In this document: positions 16,380 through 25,740 of the stretch, piece after piece
How positions within the stretch are numbered: the stretch's first letter is position 1
Layout: the number at the start of each line of letters is the position of its first letter
Assembly (NCBI GenBank): GCA_021399405.1
Contig: JAAFKL010000368.1
Coordinates: forward strand, 1 to 33,988
Direction: 5' to 3'
Length of the DNA stretch: 33,988 nucleotides
Source: Candidatus Heimdallarchaeota archaeon
GTDB taxonomy: Archaea > Asgardarchaeota > Heimdallarchaeia > Heimdallarchaeales > Kariarchaeaceae
Notes under the pieces: model-generated
The model's input: only the letters and a program-made list of their open reading frames with translations
Told to the model about the DNA's origin: nothing
Databases searched by the model: none
Position numbers and translations under genes: made by a program

Positions 16380-17554
16380 AAAAAATCGAGGAGAAAGTGG
16401 CAATATCCGGAGACGGGGCAGAGCTAATTCAATCTTATCTTAATGAACTTAATATGAAGCTCCTAGCAGCTGGAATTACAGAATCGTATTCTATTGTTAT
16501 GGAAGCTGAGACACTGTTCATTTCAGAAATAAATGAGTTAAATAAGAAAACAAAAGTTACTGTGTATGAAGTACAAAAAATAATAGAAAAACATGGAACT
16601 CCCGATGAAATAGTACAACGATACAAACAAGCTTCAGAAGCTCAAATGGATGAGGAATTTTATTCCATGGATTTTGGGGCTAGAGAATTAATAAAACGTT
16701 CTACAAATCTCAATTCTGATCTAAAGAAACTGAAGAATGCTAGTTTTCATGGTTTGGGACTTATAACATTGATTCTACCTCCCATATTACTTACACTTGC
16801 CTTAATTCATCTAAATCAATATGAAGGGAATTTCATAGTGTTTGTCACATTTCTTGAAATTGTTAAAATCAGTGATGATAGGGCAATTACGTTTATTATC
16901 CTGGGTTCAATCTTATTTTCAGTTCAGGAAATTACAACAGGATTAAGAGGTAAATTGTTCATATCACTTAGAAATACAATAAGACTAAGGACATATAATC
17001 GTTCAATTATCTTCACCGGTGCCCTTGCATCGTTTTGGCTTACACGTATTCCACGTGAGTATGTGTTTAATCCCTTCACTCGCAAACGTGATATAGAAGT
17101 CGATTTACCCTACACTGAAAGTATATTGACTGCATGGATTGTATTGTTTATAATTACTGAGATAATAATTTTTGCAAGAGATCACCTTTCAACTCTTTAT
17201 CCATTACAGCCTAGATTTACCCCTTATCAGAGATTCTTAAAAATTCATTATATTCTCGTAATTCTTGCAATAATAATACTGACCATTTTCACAGGCGATC
17301 CGAGTAGAAACACACTGATAATTGCAATGTCGCTTGGTGTTGTTGCTACTTTACTTACATATTCAAAAAATTATAATCCCGGACCAAGGTTTTATTTTTC
17401 AATTCAACTTATTCCCATGATGGGTTTGCTTAACCAATCTATTGCTAGATATTTTATGTATGGGGAAGCTATTCTTATTTTGATTATAATTTTAATAAAA
17501 TATCGAAAAGAGATCAAAACAAAGACCAAACACATTTTGGATGTTGTAAGTTAA
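16376..17554 (+). CDS. HAAS-domain (DUF1700-like) polytopic membrane protein
   Basis: Residues about 15-90 resemble the HAAS domain usually encoded beside PadR regulators: a helical bundle, LIQSYLNELNMKLLAAG, ending in the KHGTPDEIVQRYKQ motif. After a charged helix at 95-120, about eight hydrophobic segments follow from residue 122 to the C terminus. The domain is therefore cytosolic and tethered to a membrane module. By analogy with bacterial pairs it may sense a membrane or envelope state and modulate the PadR partner; this is inference, and the membrane part matches nothing I recognise. The ATG overlaps the PadR stop by 4 nt. The gene ends 5 nt from the convergent large membrane-protein gene. 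Confidence 0.8.
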   Translation: MKKIEEKVAISGDGAELIQSYLNELNMKLLAAGITESYSIVMEAETLFISEINELNKKTKVTVYEVQKIIEKHGTPDEIVQRYKQASEAQMDEEFYSMDFGARELIKRSTNLNSDLKKLKNASFHGLGLITLILPPILLTLALIHLNQYEGNFIVFVTFLEIVKISDDRAITFIILGSILFSVQEITTGLRGKLFISLRNTIRLRTYNRSIIFTGALASFWLTRIPREYVFNPFTRKRDIEVDLPYTESILTAWIVLFIITEIIIFARDHLSTLYPLQPRFTPYQRFLKIHYILVILAIIILTIFTGDPSRNTLIIAMSLGVVATLLTYSKNYNPGPRFYFSIQLIPMMGLLNQSIARYFMYGEAILILIIILIKYRKEIKTKTKHILDVVS

Positions 17555-17559
17555 ATAAA

Positions 17560-20500
17560 CTAATTTTGTACTTTTTGAATAATTTTATGTTTGCCTGATT
17601 GAAACATTAAAGCAAGTATTATCCCGTTTATTCCCACAACAAGTAATGAAATACCTCGTTCTAGTGTATCTAAGATTAATAGATCAATAATCATTTTCAG
17701 CAATGATAATACAAACAGTGCCAAGCCTATATTTAAAACATCTATAGATTCTGATAACAGGTAAATTATAATAAAAATTAAAACCATTAAACTGATTAAA
17801 ACGTTAGAAACATACGAATCAAAAAAGCCAAACAATGCCAAGGCTAATCCTGTCAGAAATGCACTGATAACGATACCATCTGAGAAATTGGTGGAATTTA
17901 TTTTCTTTTCCAATGCTGAAAAGATACCGACGATTATTAACATACCAAATCCCATAATCTGATTAAATATTTGAGAGTTAATTTGATAATCGTACACAAA
18001 TACAAGTGATAATTGTGTGAAAGATAAGATAAGCATCGGGGATATTCCTATTGCTGGAATATCAAAATACAATCTCATTTTATCTCTTCTATGTTTGAAT
18101 AAGAGGTTTCTCGTTGAATATATTCCAAATGATAGGGTTATCAAAAATGATAGAAAATAGATAAAATGAATTTTTATATTTTCATTTAGGAATTCATTAG
18201 TCCAATAGATCTGCATGATTACAAATAAGTTTAGGATAATCAGGGTACTGAAACTATCAGTTTCTTTAGCATTGTTATAAATAAAATAAGCAACAGTAAG
18301 GATCCAGTAGATCGAATAAGAAGCAAAAAAATTCAAAAAAGTGTAAGAATATATAACTGTTAATAGATAGATGAACAGCATTACCACAGTTTCGTAAATC
18401 AAGAACCTCACCGGGTTAGCAGTGATATTTAATAAACTATCTATTATTTTTCTCGGTTTATACTGAAATTTTAAAGAACCAAAGAGTAGAAAAAACATGA
18501 TCTGGATAGTTACAACATTATAATTTGAAATCAGAATAATACCACTTTCTACCAAAACAAGCCATGTCAATGCAATCCATTTTTTAGTTATTTGTGGTTC
18601 TCTTGTAAATTCAAAAAGGAGTAAAACTAGCAAAATTGAATGATATACTTGGATCTCGATAAAATTGGATGTAATAAATGTAAATATCTCAATGGCAATT
18701 AAAATTGATTGACCTAGATGTATAAAGTCTTCATTTTTAATAATTCTAGTATTTCTTATACTCAATATACCTATGATTCCTAATATTAATAATTGATTTA
18801 GAAAGTAAACAATCCTCATTAATATGTCTGATGAGTCATTTCTAATTGTCAGCACAATTTGAAGGTACACAACATAGCTCATTATGAATCCTATTACCAG
18901 AGATCGTAATTCGATCAGATTCTCAATTTTTAGATTATAAGAATTGTATAAAATATAAAAGATCCAAAGGAAATATGATCCCAATAAAATTAAATCACTA
19001 AAGTGAAGATCTCCAATTACAATTTCTGAAGAATCTAATATTACTAGTTTACTTAAAATCGCCAGTGCAAAGAACACATGGATGAAGCTTTCAACCATAA
19101 TTTGGCTCTGATCTTCCTCCATCGATTCTACTGTTTTATGAGTTATTATTGCAAAAATTAAAATGAAAAAGGTGATAGAGGTTGAATATATCTCATTCGA
19201 ATAGATTGTTAGGCTATAAATTAGGGGTAAAACTAAAAGCAGCAGCGAAAGGACCATCATTTTCGCTTGAATTTCAGTACGTTTGATGAATAATACTGAG
19301 GTGATTACTACACAAGCAACAAGGAAAATCCAATATTTGTAACTCTCATCCGATAAATCTGTAAAAAATATGTTGAAAGGTAGAACAATAGAAAATGATA
19401 GAGTAATGTAGCTCAAATCATCTTCTAACAAATCACTAAACAATGATTCTGGCTTATGAAATTTGAAGTATGTCAATGAAAACAAAATGATTCCAATACT
19501 ATAGGTAATCATTGTTGTAATTGAAATTGTTAACGGACTACTAACAAATATAAATGACATCATTAGTGCTCCTGTGATGGATATGGAGTAATACATGTAA
19601 TCTTTGATTATTTTTCGTCTGATTTCCTTCCAAAAGTACGTCAATGAAGTTAATAGGAAGAAACCCAATCCAATTGTACTTCCCATAAAATTACTCAAAA
19701 CAAGATTGATCGTCACAATTCCACTAGAAACAACACCAAAGATTTGTACTTGTTTTTGGTTTATCTGTTCTAGATTTTCCAATAGGAAAACAACCAAAAT
19801 AATTATTGCCGTAAATAATGGTATGACACTTAAGCCATCATTATCAAGAGAAAATATTGAAATTGAAATCATCATTATTACAGAGATCACAAATGACTGG
19901 TTCTTAAAGAACGAAATTTCTTGTTTCAAATAGTTCTTTTGAAATTGGAGATATCCAACCCAACTAATGCAATAAACCCCGATTAAGAACTCCGAAAACG
20001 GTGAAACGGTACCTCCGGAAACAATTCCAATTGCGATTGCGATCTGGGGTATTTGGATCAGGGAATAGAAGTTATTTCTTGGGAGATAATAGAAGTAGTC
20101 TAATTTGTTTATGTAAGAGTCTGTTTCTGTTCTTAATCCTTTAAGGTCTAGAAGTATGCCAATAATGGGGAATGAAATAACACTCACAAAAGCTACCCAT
20201 ACATAACTAACATTGTTAATCAGTCGAGTTTGAATTAGAATTAAAAATTCAAGCGCAAGTGCAGAAAGCACTACAGAGAAAATTGGTGATTTCATAATTG
20301 AAAAATGAATACTGATTATCATCACAACTACAATAGCTGTTAAGGTAAATTTTGATATGTACTCATGACCTGCAACATATAGAATCACCAACCATGATAG
20401 ATAAATAATAATAACCCGATGTATCGCTTCATATTGGGGATTTTTGATTAGGAAAGTTGATGATAGAATAAGTACAGCAAATACCAGAGTTGTAGAAAGT

Positions 20501-21033
20501 ATCCCATGTCGATTGAAACTCGATGATTGGCTAATGTCTACAAAGTAGAGTGTGGATACTAAGAATATTTCTCCCAACATCAAGATTAAGAAAATCGAAA
20601 ACTCATCCATTTGTCTCTTGAATGAAAAATAAAATGATATGATAGTTAGCAACAAAAAGATGACTACTCCAATAATTGTTACAAAGTATAATGGAAACGA
20701 TAGCTCCAAACTGGATATTATTTGTATAAATGCAAGAGATACAAAGAGCAATCCCAAAGACCCAATTATTGTAGTAGAAAATATTTTATTTTGAGTTAAT
20801 CGAGTAACGCTGTGGTATGCACTCTTACGATCTGATTTTGTATTCCTTTTTTCGACACTTTGCTCATTTTTGGAATTTTCCGAAATTGGTTTTGAAAATG
20901 CTTTTCCTGATGTCCCAAGGTTTGAATTACAATTGGGACATCGGTTAATAGAATCTTTAACAATAACATCTGCAATTTTGGTTGTGAAATTACAATCCTT
21001 GCAAACTATTGTATCATCGTTCTCAAGAGTCAA
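17560..21033 (-). CDS. Giant polytopic membrane protein with N-terminal zinc ribbon
   Basis: The 1157-residue protein starts with a zinc ribbon (Cys11, Cys14, Cys32, Cys35; CxxC-x16-CxxC) and a polar linker to about residue 75. I count about 36-38 hydrophobic segments from there to the C terminus, with short loops and no large soluble insert. I do not recognise the family; large uncharacterised multi-span proteins such as DUF2339 are similar in style only. The start is TTG at 21033, chosen because it precedes the zinc ribbon and lies 5 nt after the upstream stop. It is the third gene of a tight operon with two predicted exported surface proteins. A role in moving or assembling an envelope component is possible but unproven. 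Confidence 0.8.
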   Translation of the reverse strand: MTLENDDTIVCKDCNFTTKIADVIVKDSINRCPNCNSNLGTSGKAFSKPISENSKNEQSVEKRNTKSDRKSAYHSVTRLTQNKIFSTTIIGSLGLLFVSLAFIQIISSLELSFPLYFVTIIGVVIFLLLTIISFYFSFKRQMDEFSIFLILMLGEIFLVSTLYFVDISQSSSFNRHGILSTTLVFAVLILSSTFLIKNPQYEAIHRVIIIYLSWLVILYVAGHEYISKFTLTAIVVVMIISIHFSIMKSPIFSVVLSALALEFLILIQTRLINNVSYVWVAFVSVISFPIIGILLDLKGLRTETDSYINKLDYFYYLPRNNFYSLIQIPQIAIAIGIVSGGTVSPFSEFLIGVYCISWVGYLQFQKNYLKQEISFFKNQSFVISVIMMISISIFSLDNDGLSVIPLFTAIIILVVFLLENLEQINQKQVQIFGVVSSGIVTINLVLSNFMGSTIGLGFFLLTSLTYFWKEIRRKIIKDYMYYSISITGALMMSFIFVSSPLTISITTMITYSIGIILFSLTYFKFHKPESLFSDLLEDDLSYITLSFSIVLPFNIFFTDLSDESYKYWIFLVACVVITSVLFIKRTEIQAKMMVLSLLLLVLPLIYSLTIYSNEIYSTSITFFILIFAIITHKTVESMEEDQSQIMVESFIHVFFALAILSKLVILDSSEIVIGDLHFSDLILLGSYFLWIFYILYNSYNLKIENLIELRSLVIGFIMSYVVYLQIVLTIRNDSSDILMRIVYFLNQLLILGIIGILSIRNTRIIKNEDFIHLGQSILIAIEIFTFITSNFIEIQVYHSILLVLLLFEFTREPQITKKWIALTWLVLVESGIILISNYNVVTIQIMFFLLFGSLKFQYKPRKIIDSLLNITANPVRFLIYETVVMLFIYLLTVIYSYTFLNFFASYSIYWILTVAYFIYNNAKETDSFSTLIILNLFVIMQIYWTNEFLNENIKIHFIYFLSFLITLSFGIYSTRNLLFKHRRDKMRLYFDIPAIGISPMLILSFTQLSLVFVYDYQINSQIFNQIMGFGMLIIVGIFSALEKKINSTNFSDGIVISAFLTGLALALFGFFDSYVSNVLISLMVLIFIIIYLLSESIDVLNIGLALFVLSLLKMIIDLLILDTLERGISLLVVGINGIILALMFQSGKHKIIQKVQN

Positions 21034-21038
21034 TCAAA

Positions 21039-22634
21039 TCACCGACTTGCAGGCTGGTTAAGCTTTGTCTTTGATAATTCGTTAACAAGCAAAACTAAGA
21101 AAATAATTAAAACAGCTGAAAACAAGGTAATAGCAGATGCACTGAGTTCAATTCCTACTTTGGCTTTAATCTTAAATGATCCAGAAGCGGAATCAAATAC
21201 TAAATTAAGCGTTGATAATTGCACAGAGAAAAATTGATTTTTAGAATCAGAATTGGGACGCTCCAGGTTTACGCTGAATTCTGTAGTTATGAGTTCACCC
21301 GTTCCGGTTATATTAACTGACTTTTTAATTTCTCCATCAAATTTTAGTGTAAGAGTTGAAGTAACGTTTTTCGGGATTATGTGTGAAATTCTAAAGGTTG
21401 CTTTATCTCGAAAATCAACCTCCTCATTGAATTTAATGTTTGAAATCGTCGATAACCTAGAAAGGGTAAAAATCATTAATAAATTATCTAGCGATCTACT
21501 TTGTAAGCTAGCTGGATTTCCAGATCTATCAATAGTAGAATAGAATAGTTCATTCTGAATATCACTTCTGAAATAATTATTAATGATCTCCCACATGCTA
21601 CGTAAGTCTAATTTGGAATCAAAATCACCTAAATTAGCTGATTTTAGAAAGGCTAGAAGTAATAATGAATGTGAAAACAAAGACTTCGATAATTGAACTA
21701 GTTTCCCTCCCGCCATTGTCTCAAAATATCCTCGAGTTACACCGAGGTCTGCAAAATTATCTTTAATAAAATTTAAAGATCGTCTCGCCATGTTGAGGTA
21801 ATTTGTATCTTGAGTAATTGAGTATAATTCAAATCCAACTAATGCAAATAAAGCTGTATTTCGAAGTGTAATAATATCATCATGAAATCCGTTTGAATAA
21901 AGCGAGTATATACCTCCATCATCTGAACTTAAGTTAGAATTAATAAAATTAAATATATCCGCAACTTGATCTTTAAATGGCTGAAACAACTCAGATTCGC
22001 TCTCGAGTACTATAAAGCTTAACATTAAATTGTTATATGCATTAAATTTTGAGGAAAGGATAGGATTGTCAACTCTATAAGATTCTATGAAGAAATCTTC
22101 ATTCACAAAATTCTCAAGTTCATTTGCAATACTCTCAGCTCTTGTAGTATAATCTCGCACCAGAAGTAGATCAGTTTGATTTACACGACTTACTAAATCA
22201 TCAAGTGCCCACGCTATAAGAAAATTATCAATGGCAAATCTATAATTTCCAAGAATTTTTTGGGATGAATCATAATAATTTGAAATTAATTCAAACCTTG
22301 GGTCTTGAAAGTTGGTATAAACCACATCGGCCAGAGATTTAGCTCTATCAAGGAAAGCTTGATTCTGGAAGACGTCATACAGCTGAACGAACGTTATCAT
22401 GCCTAGAGCTTGATCTATTGCATTGTACACTCGTGTAGATGGACTATTTACATATTCACCGACTCCTAGTTCATAGAACAAATTATTATGAAATTGAGAA
22501 TATAGATTTTCGTAATTATCTCCATTAATTTCATTATCTAAGACCTGATCGCCAATAACTGAACTTGTACTTGAAGTCAAAATTAACAAAGCTAATATCA
22601 TTGTCAGAGATTTTTTTAGTACAAATTGATACAT
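21039..22634 (-). CDS. Exported, membrane-anchored helical-toroid protein
   Basis: A signal peptide (Lys-Lys then a hydrophobic run) covers about residues 1-29. Residues about 50-400 contain five or six helical-hairpin repeats, for example AIDQALGMITFVQLYD, FAIDNFLIAWALDDL and LRNTALFALVGFELYS. This resembles the (alpha/alpha)6 toroids of six-hairpin glycosidases, epimerases and related folds. A beta-rich segment follows at about 410-490, then a single membrane helix at about 500-520 and a short basic tail. It is predicted to face the exterior and to be anchored at the C terminus. Catalytic residues cannot be assigned, so it may be a glycan-active enzyme or a binding scaffold. Its ATG overlaps the upstream stop by one base (TAATG), and the next gene begins 5 nt after its stop. 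Confidence 0.78.
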   Translation of the reverse strand: MYQFVLKKSLTMILALLILTSSTSSVIGDQVLDNEINGDNYENLYSQFHNNLFYELGVGEYVNSPSTRVYNAIDQALGMITFVQLYDVFQNQAFLDRAKSLADVVYTNFQDPRFELISNYYDSSQKILGNYRFAIDNFLIAWALDDLVSRVNQTDLLLVRDYTTRAESIANELENFVNEDFFIESYRVDNPILSSKFNAYNNLMLSFIVLESESELFQPFKDQVADIFNFINSNLSSDDGGIYSLYSNGFHDDIITLRNTALFALVGFELYSITQDTNYLNMARRSLNFIKDNFADLGVTRGYFETMAGGKLVQLSKSLFSHSLLLLAFLKSANLGDFDSKLDLRSMWEIINNYFRSDIQNELFYSTIDRSGNPASLQSRSLDNLLMIFTLSRLSTISNIKFNEEVDFRDKATFRISHIIPKNVTSTLTLKFDGEIKKSVNITGTGELITTEFSVNLERPNSDSKNQFFSVQLSTLNLVFDSASGSFKIKAKVGIELSASAITLFSAVLIIFLVLLVNELSKTKLNQPASR

Positions 22635-23539
22635 TATCTTCTCCTCCGCCTTAGTACTATATTTGTAACAAATATCCCAATGACGGCAAGATATAGATTA
22701 AAGCCAGCTGAGTCCGCTTGTACTCCATCATCATCGGCATTTGCGGTAAAAGTTTCAGTTGCTGCCGATTGTATTGTGGTTGTTATTTGAACTGGGGGAA
22801 CATATGATGGCAAGTCTTTATCCTCTGGCCCTGCTAATCGTAAATCCACATATCCGCTTGCATTTGTAGCTGTGGTTGGAAATTCAAATGTCTCTATTGT
22901 ACCATTGTTAAAATTATTTACTATACTAAACATCATACTAATATAGGAATTACTAGTTGAAGGGACTTGCAGACCATCATATCCCAGATCTGAAGATAAT
23001 AGTGGTATTGCCATTTCTATTCCGGTATTATTAGAGTTCGTTAATTCATGTACTCCTGCTTCATATCCCGTATTTTCTGAATTAGAATCCTCTAACCAGA
23101 CATTTCCATCCCAGTATAGATCTTTGAGAGTTTCAGAGCTCGATCCCCTTGTAAAACTTACTAATTTCCCATCTTCTGGTGTTGATAGCACTCCGTTATT
23201 GTCAGCATCAAAATATACTGTTACCGATACATCAAGATAAACATAATTCAACAAAGCAAATGCTATATATAGATTATCATCATCATTCGCAAATCGGAAT
23301 TGTATCTCTGCTTCCTGTGATGAACTCCCCACAATTTTTAACGATAATAAGCCGGAATTGATCCAAAATGGTTCGTTAATTTTTCCATCAATAACTTCAG
23401 GGGCATCCTCGACAAATTGACTCCGAAGGATAACTATGTGTTCATCATCCACATATGTTGCTGTACTTGTTGCATAAAATTGAGAAATGAGAATATAAAA
23501 TAACAATATAAAGGCGACTGTCCTTCGATTCATAAACAT
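22634..23539 (-). CDS. CBM9-like surface protein with C-terminal membrane anchor
   Basis: The mature part begins with a CBM9/DOMON-like pattern: PEVIDGKINEPFW, then a FANDDDNLYIAFAL strand and a YFDADNNGVLS loop that may bind calcium. Residues about 235-270 (of the 301 here) form a Thr/Ser/Ala-rich linker. The C terminus is a short hydrophobic segment ending in five Arg, like archaeal C-terminal anchoring/sorting signals. I chose the ATG at 23539 rather than the in-frame ATG at 23593. It lies about 27 nt after a TATA-like TTTAAAT and leaves a clean signal peptide starting MFMNRRTVAFILL. Several N-x-S/T sequons suggest N-glycosylation. It is first in the operon with the toroid and giant membrane proteins. 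Carbohydrate binding is likely but unproven. Confidence 0.8.
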   Translation of the reverse strand: MFMNRRTVAFILLFYILISQFYATSTATYVDDEHIVILRSQFVEDAPEVIDGKINEPFWINSGLLSLKIVGSSSQEAEIQFRFANDDDNLYIAFALLNYVYLDVSVTVYFDADNNGVLSTPEDGKLVSFTRGSSSETLKDLYWDGNVWLEDSNSENTGYEAGVHELTNSNNTGIEMAIPLLSSDLGYDGLQVPSTSNSYISMMFSIVNNFNNGTIETFEFPTTATNASGYVDLRLAGPEDKDLPSYVPPVQITTTIQSAATETFTANADDDGVQADSAGFNLYLAVIGIFVTNIVLRRRRR

Positions 23540-23560
23540 TATCTTAACATATATCTTTTT

Positions 23561-23572
23561 TAATTTAAATAG
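23561..23572 (-). promoter_or_regulatory. TATA-like box of the surface-protein operon
   Basis: On the minus strand CTATTTAAATTA is centred about 27 nt upstream of the ATG at 23539. It would place the transcription start at or just before that codon, and downstream of the alternative ATG at 23593. Confidence 0.55.
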
Positions 23573-23779
23573 TTTATGTGAATATTTTAGCACATATAGT
23601 CTAAATAATCCCTGCGTCTACTAAAGGCGGATTCCCGTTTAATTTGTGTTTAGGATTGGTTATCGGTTTTAATTAATCCAATTGATAAATTGACGAATTG
23701 CTTCTGATCATAAATGAATGTAACCAATAATTGGGACTTTTTACTTAGATTTTAATATAAAGTTAGTCTATTTTATTAA

Positions 23780-24760
23780 TCAAAATTGAACTCTGGCCCC
23801 TTTAGAATTTATTTTCGCCCATTCATAAACATAATTCGCAGCAGCTAAATCTTGAATACCCACACCAAGCGATTTATAGATTGTTATTTCTTCTTCGCCA
23901 ACTCTTCCTGGATATATATTATTCACTAAATCCCCTAGCTCTACGATTTTAGGGTTAGGATCTAATGCACCCTCACTTATTGGAATAACTATTTCTCCAG
24001 CTTCATTCATTGCAGATTCATAAACATCAGTGAATAGTGACCCTGCAACTATTAAGTCAGTGGCCAATTCTCTTGCGTTTGGGGTTGCAGTTCCAACTGC
24101 GTTGATATGGGTGCCTGGTTTTACCATTGAAAGGTCAATTAGAGGCAAATCACTAGCTGTAACGGTGCAAATAATATCTGCGTTCTTAATTGCCTCAGAA
24201 ATGTTATCTACAACTAATATTTCATATGAAGACTGATATTTTGTAGCAAATGCTTCTGCTGTTTCTCTTGTTCTATTCCAGATAGTAACTGATTTGATAT
24301 CACGAACTTTAGAAATTGCTTCAAGATGAGTGTGAGCCTGAACCCCAGCTCCAATGAGTGCAAGATGCTGTGCATTTTCTCTCGCTAAATATTTTGTTGC
24401 AGCTCCAGATGCCGCTGCAGTACGTATCGCAGTAATTTCTCTCCCATCAATTACCGCTTGAATAACACCAGATGCAGGGTCCAGAAGTAGTATCACACCT
24501 TGATGACTATCTAAGCCTAATTTATGATTATCATGAAAAACAGTTACAACTTTTAAACCCATAACTTCTTCATTTCCACTTAAATATGCTGGCATACAAG
24601 CTAATATCCCTTTTGCTTGAGGTGGGATCATTGCAGTTCTGAGTGGCTGATGGGCTTGATCTTTTTGTAGCCTACCATGGGCTTCAATCATTAATTCAAT
24701 GCATTTTTCCATCGTTAGTGCTGATTTAACCTCATCAGGGGAGACAATTAGTAATGACAT
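23780..24760 (-). CDS. Ornithine cyclodeaminase / mu-crystallin family enzyme
   Basis: NAD(P)-dependent enzyme of the ornithine cyclodeaminase, archaeal alanine dehydrogenase and mu-crystallin (ketimine reductase) family. The N-terminal half has MGLKVVT with Lys70 and the motif GREITAIRTAAASGAAT containing Arg113, both family substrate-binding positions. The nucleotide-binding loop GAGVQAH is at 137-143, followed by the Rossmann segment VTIWNRTRETAEAF. The length of 326 is typical. Which amino acid or cyclic imine it uses cannot be decided by eye; alanine dehydrogenase and ornithine cyclodeaminase are the main options. It is divergent from the PPOX-like gene, with a perfect inverted repeat between them. 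Confidence 0.92.
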   Translation of the reverse strand: MSLLIVSPDEVKSALTMEKCIELMIEAHGRLQKDQAHQPLRTAMIPPQAKGILACMPAYLSGNEEVMGLKVVTVFHDNHKLGLDSHQGVILLLDPASGVIQAVIDGREITAIRTAAASGAATKYLARENAQHLALIGAGVQAHTHLEAISKVRDIKSVTIWNRTRETAEAFATKYQSSYEILVVDNISEAIKNADIICTVTASDLPLIDLSMVKPGTHINAVGTATPNARELATDLIVAGSLFTDVYESAMNEAGEIVIPISEGALDPNPKIVELGDLVNNIYPGRVGEEEITIYKSLGVGIQDLAAANYVYEWAKINSKGARVQF

Positions 24761-24830
24761 GAAATTGGATTATTTTATTTGTTCAAAAATAATTCGCTCA
24801 GTTATTGACCTGCAAGTAAAAAAATTAGTA

Positions 24831-24851
24831 TTCAAGTTCTAGGTACTTGAA
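24831..24851. promoter_or_regulatory. Perfect 7-7-7 inverted repeat between divergent genes
   Basis: The half-sites TTCAAGT and ACTTGAA are separated by TCTAGGT, midway in the 185-nt region between the starts at 24760 and 24946. The site could be a shared operator; a transcript hairpin is less likely, since it lies upstream of both start codons and both predicted promoters. Confidence 0.45.
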
Positions 24852-24916
24852 GCTGTATTTTCTACAACTCTACCTCAACCACAAATTGAACTATCGTTAT
24901 ACAACCTAAAAAAAGC

Positions 24917-24924
24917 TTTAATTA
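24917..24924 (+). promoter_or_regulatory. TATA-like box of the PPOX-like gene
   Basis: TTTAATTA is centred about 25 nt upstream of the ATG at 24946, consistent with leaderless transcription. Confidence 0.45.
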
Positions 24925-24945
24925 CATCTCCATCGAATTTGTTTC

Positions 24946-25440
24946 ATGAGTCGATCCAAAATTAAAATTAAAGTTTCAAATGCGATTCGACCGAGAATAC
25001 CAGAGTATGGTATCTCTGCAGAAAATGAGGAAATATTGACCTGGGACAAAGTAAATGATTGGATGGAGGAATCAAAAAGCTACTGGATTTCAACTACGAA
25101 ATTTGATGGTAAACCTCATGCAAGGCCCCTATGGGGGATTTGGTACAATAACATTTTTTATTTTGGAGGTGGTCAGAAGACTCAAAATGTAAAAAACCTG
25201 TTAAGAGATGCCAGAATAACGGTACACACTGAAAGTGCAAACAATGTTGTTATTATTGAAGGACAAGCAGAGCAATTTCATGATGAGGAAATTCATGAAA
25301 TATTAGGTAAAAAGTACGAAGCTCGTTATGATTTCTTTCATCCTCCTCCATTTTGGAGAGTGATACCTGAGGTTGTTTTTACCTGGTCAATGGACGACTT
25401 TGCGAATACACCTACTAAGTTTATTTGCAAAATTGAGTAA
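24946..25440 (+). CDS. Pyridoxamine 5'-phosphate oxidase-like flavin/F420-binding protein
   Basis: Split-barrel fold protein of the PPOX superfamily. The signature YWISTTKFDGKPHARPLWG is followed by IFYFGGG and KNLLRDARITVH, which form the cofactor-binding strands of this family. Members use FMN, F420 or haem; in archaea, F420-dependent reductases are common, but the cofactor cannot be chosen here. The 164-residue length and the C-terminal segment (W-x-V-I-P-E-VVFTW) fit this family. It is cytosolic. It has its own TATA-like box about 25 nt before the ATG and is divergent from the ornithine cyclodeaminase-family gene. No functional link between the two is evident. Confidence 0.88.
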   Translation: MSRSKIKIKVSNAIRPRIPEYGISAENEEILTWDKVNDWMEESKSYWISTTKFDGKPHARPLWGIWYNNIFYFGGGQKTQNVKNLLRDARITVHTESANNVVIIEGQAEQFHDEEIHEILGKKYEARYDFFHPPPFWRVIPEVVFTWSMDDFANTPTKFICKIE

Positions 25441-25468
25441 GGGGATTAATTACGTCTGCTTTAGTAAT

Positions 25469-25633
25469 CTATACCAAATATTTTGACCAGTTTAACATCC
25501 ATTGAAACCCAAATTTATCCTTTATCATGCCAAATTTACCATCGGGATGGTTAAAAAGAAGTATCCAAACCTTCCCTTCCTCAGATAATTTAGAAAATAC
25601 TTTGGATAACTTTTCAGATGTTTTGAAAGTTGT
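25469..25633 (-). pseudogene. C-terminal remnant of a VOC/PhnB-like (glyoxalase-fold) protein
   Basis: On the minus strand an open frame of about 54 codons ends at the TAG at 25471-25469. It translates to the typical PhnB C terminus: KLSKVFSKLSEEGKV, then FNHPDGKFGMIKDKFG, then FQWMLNW. Complete family members are about 130-150 residues, so the N-terminal 80-90 are missing. The frame upstream soon meets a stop with no start codon or family residues before it. This fills most of the 300-nt gap between 25440 and 25741. It looks like a decayed gene left after a deletion or rearrangement. Confidence 0.75.
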
Positions 25634-25740
25634 GAAAAGAGAAAAAATTTAAGGTAGGTGAGAAAATTATGATTCAACAGGAATTGGGTAAGATAATAAT
25701 CAGTGATGAAAAAAATGAATGAAGAATCAATTAAACAATT

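Noticed and set aside
23594..23779. Possible regulatory RNA or terminator between the surface operon and the OCD-family gene
   Set aside because: Only a 5-bp AATCC/GGATT inverted repeat and AT-rich sequence are visible, not enough to call a structure.
25669..25722. A 17-codon plus-strand ORF preceded by an AAGGTAGGTGAG Shine-Dalgarno-like stretch
   Set aside because: It is very short, has no recognisable content and lies in the decayed region next to the VOC remnant; most genes here do not use such ribosome-binding sites.
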